From assembly GCA_019828595.1 (NCBI GenBank), contig JAHQRK010000005.1, positions 2,976,001-3,040,000 on the forward strand: a stretch of DNA of 64,000 nucleotides, written 5' to 3'. This DNA comes from Aphanomyces cochlioides. Taxonomy: Eukaryota > Oomycota > Saprolegniomycetes > Saprolegniales > Verrucalvaceae. Under the pieces are notes generated by a model. It made no database searches and was not told where the DNA came from. It was given only the letters and a program-made list of their open reading frames with translations. A program made the translations under genes and the position numbers. Numbering within the stretch: position 1 is the stretch's first letter; every line of letters begins with the position of its first letter. Of this stretch, positions 63,439 to 64,000 are shown in pieces.

Positions 63439-64000
63439 CTAGTGCGTCTTCTTCTTCTTGGACTTGACAGGAGGCCTTGCTGTTGTCTTGGCCTTGGATT
63501 GAGACAAGACTGAGACGACCAATGCGACGAGCGCCGTCCAAACCACAGCAAGGATGATGTTGAAATCACAGATTCCAGTCATTGGAATACACACTCTTGA
63601 GTCTTGTGCCGTGTCTTTCTCCATTTCCATCAAGTGTGCTTTAATCTGTCGGCGAATATGCTCCTCAATCTCATCTTGAGAGGGGAAATTCCTGGCAGTT
63701 CCTTTCTTTTGCTTTTGCTTTCTGTCGTAGGCAAACTCGTCAACAAAGTCAGGGTCATCACTACAATGGACAGTAATGTCTTGTAGAATTCGTAGTAAAT
63801 ACCTCTCATCAAATTCCTCGTCCTCTTCTTCCTCTTCTTCATCATTATCCTCATGATGCGAGTGGTGATGACTACAAACATGTAAGTTCATCGTTGACAA
63901 TCTTCCTGCCCTTACTGAGATGTTTGCTGCGCAGGACGCTCCAATTCAAACTCATTGGGGGACGGAAACTCTCGTAGAGGAAAGCTTTCCTTGCGGAAAA
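63439..64000 (-). CDS. Tail-anchored membrane protein with KKxx end (5' end outside window)
   Basis: Three exons are visible; the 5' exon runs off the window at 64000. It reads FPLREFPSPNEFELERPAQQ, then after a 44-nt intron (63872-63915) a His/Glu/Asp-rich stretch (HHHHSHHEDNDEEEEEEDEE). After another intron (about 63760-63805, GTATTTAC..TGTAG) come SDDPDFVDEFAYDRKQKQKK, FPSQDEIEEHIRRQIKAHLM and one hydrophobic helix (IILAVVWTALVALVVSVLS). The C-terminus is SKKKKTH, a dilysine (KKxx) ER-retrieval signal. The helix near the end suggests tail-anchoring. No family recognised. Confidence 0.6.

Noticed and set aside
1..64000. CRISPR arrays, bacterial operons or prophage
   Set aside because: No regular spacer repeats, no ribosome-binding sites or operonic overlaps; the genes are spliced and eukaryotic.

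Overview
This is a nuclear contig from a zoosporic oomycete, most likely from the Saprolegniales (Aphanomyces-like). The evidence is gene-dense DNA on both strands, very short GT-AG introns (about 36-77 nt, usually ending in TAG), many flagellum genes, and families typical of oomycetes. These families are START-like proteins, a folate/biopterin (FBT) transporter, GH20 hexosaminidases, five-unit Cys/His zinc proteins and an LRR family. The genus is inference. No bacterial operons, CRISPR array, rRNA gene or convincing tRNA gene was seen. Gene models were spliced by hand; exon edges are predictions.

Layout. 1-1 kb: 3' part of an acidic membrane protein (-). 1.2-4.1 kb: a decayed Tc1/IS630-type transposon (TE1) with two convergent ORFs and a nested TTAA-flanked MITE. 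4.4-14.5 kb: SPATA17-like, a two-TM protein, a PITH protein, GMP reductase, SmD3, a PrsW-like protease and a divergent pair of START-like genes. 15.3-22.2 kb: a rhodanese remnant, FBT transporter, COQ8-type kinase, MORN protein and NME7. 22.3-30.2 kb: a TE1-related MITE, several unrecognised genes, a bHLH factor, CCDC81-like and CENP-X. 30.9-43.7 kb: accessory-looking and sparser, with three zinc-array genes, a short secreted peptide, GH20-A, an ankyrin protein and a DUF2817 peptidase-like gene. 44.4-50.5 kb: Nup35, a CLC channel, an LRRC46-like protein and Got1. 51.4-55.7 kb: a second convergent two-ORF DD34E transposon (TE2, exact TA duplication) beside a Mutator-type MITE (exact 10-bp duplication). 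56.2-64 kb: GH20-B, an LRR protein with an in-frame stop, GET4, BBIP1, a COA1/Tim21-like protein and a membrane protein cut by the window end.

How the genes fit together. SPATA17, MORN, NME7, CCDC81, LRRC46-like and BBIP1 suggest axoneme or ciliary-trafficking functions, as expected for an organism with swimming zoospores. Housekeeping genes (SmD3, Nup35, Got1, GET4, COQ8, COA1-like, GMP reductase, CENP-X) alternate with fast-evolving families. The most interesting structural signal is the pair of unrelated-looking transposons, each combining a DDE transposase with a convergent, unrecognised second ORF. In TE1 a piggyBac-type MITE has inserted exactly into the TTAA that formed the overlapping stop codons of the two ORFs.
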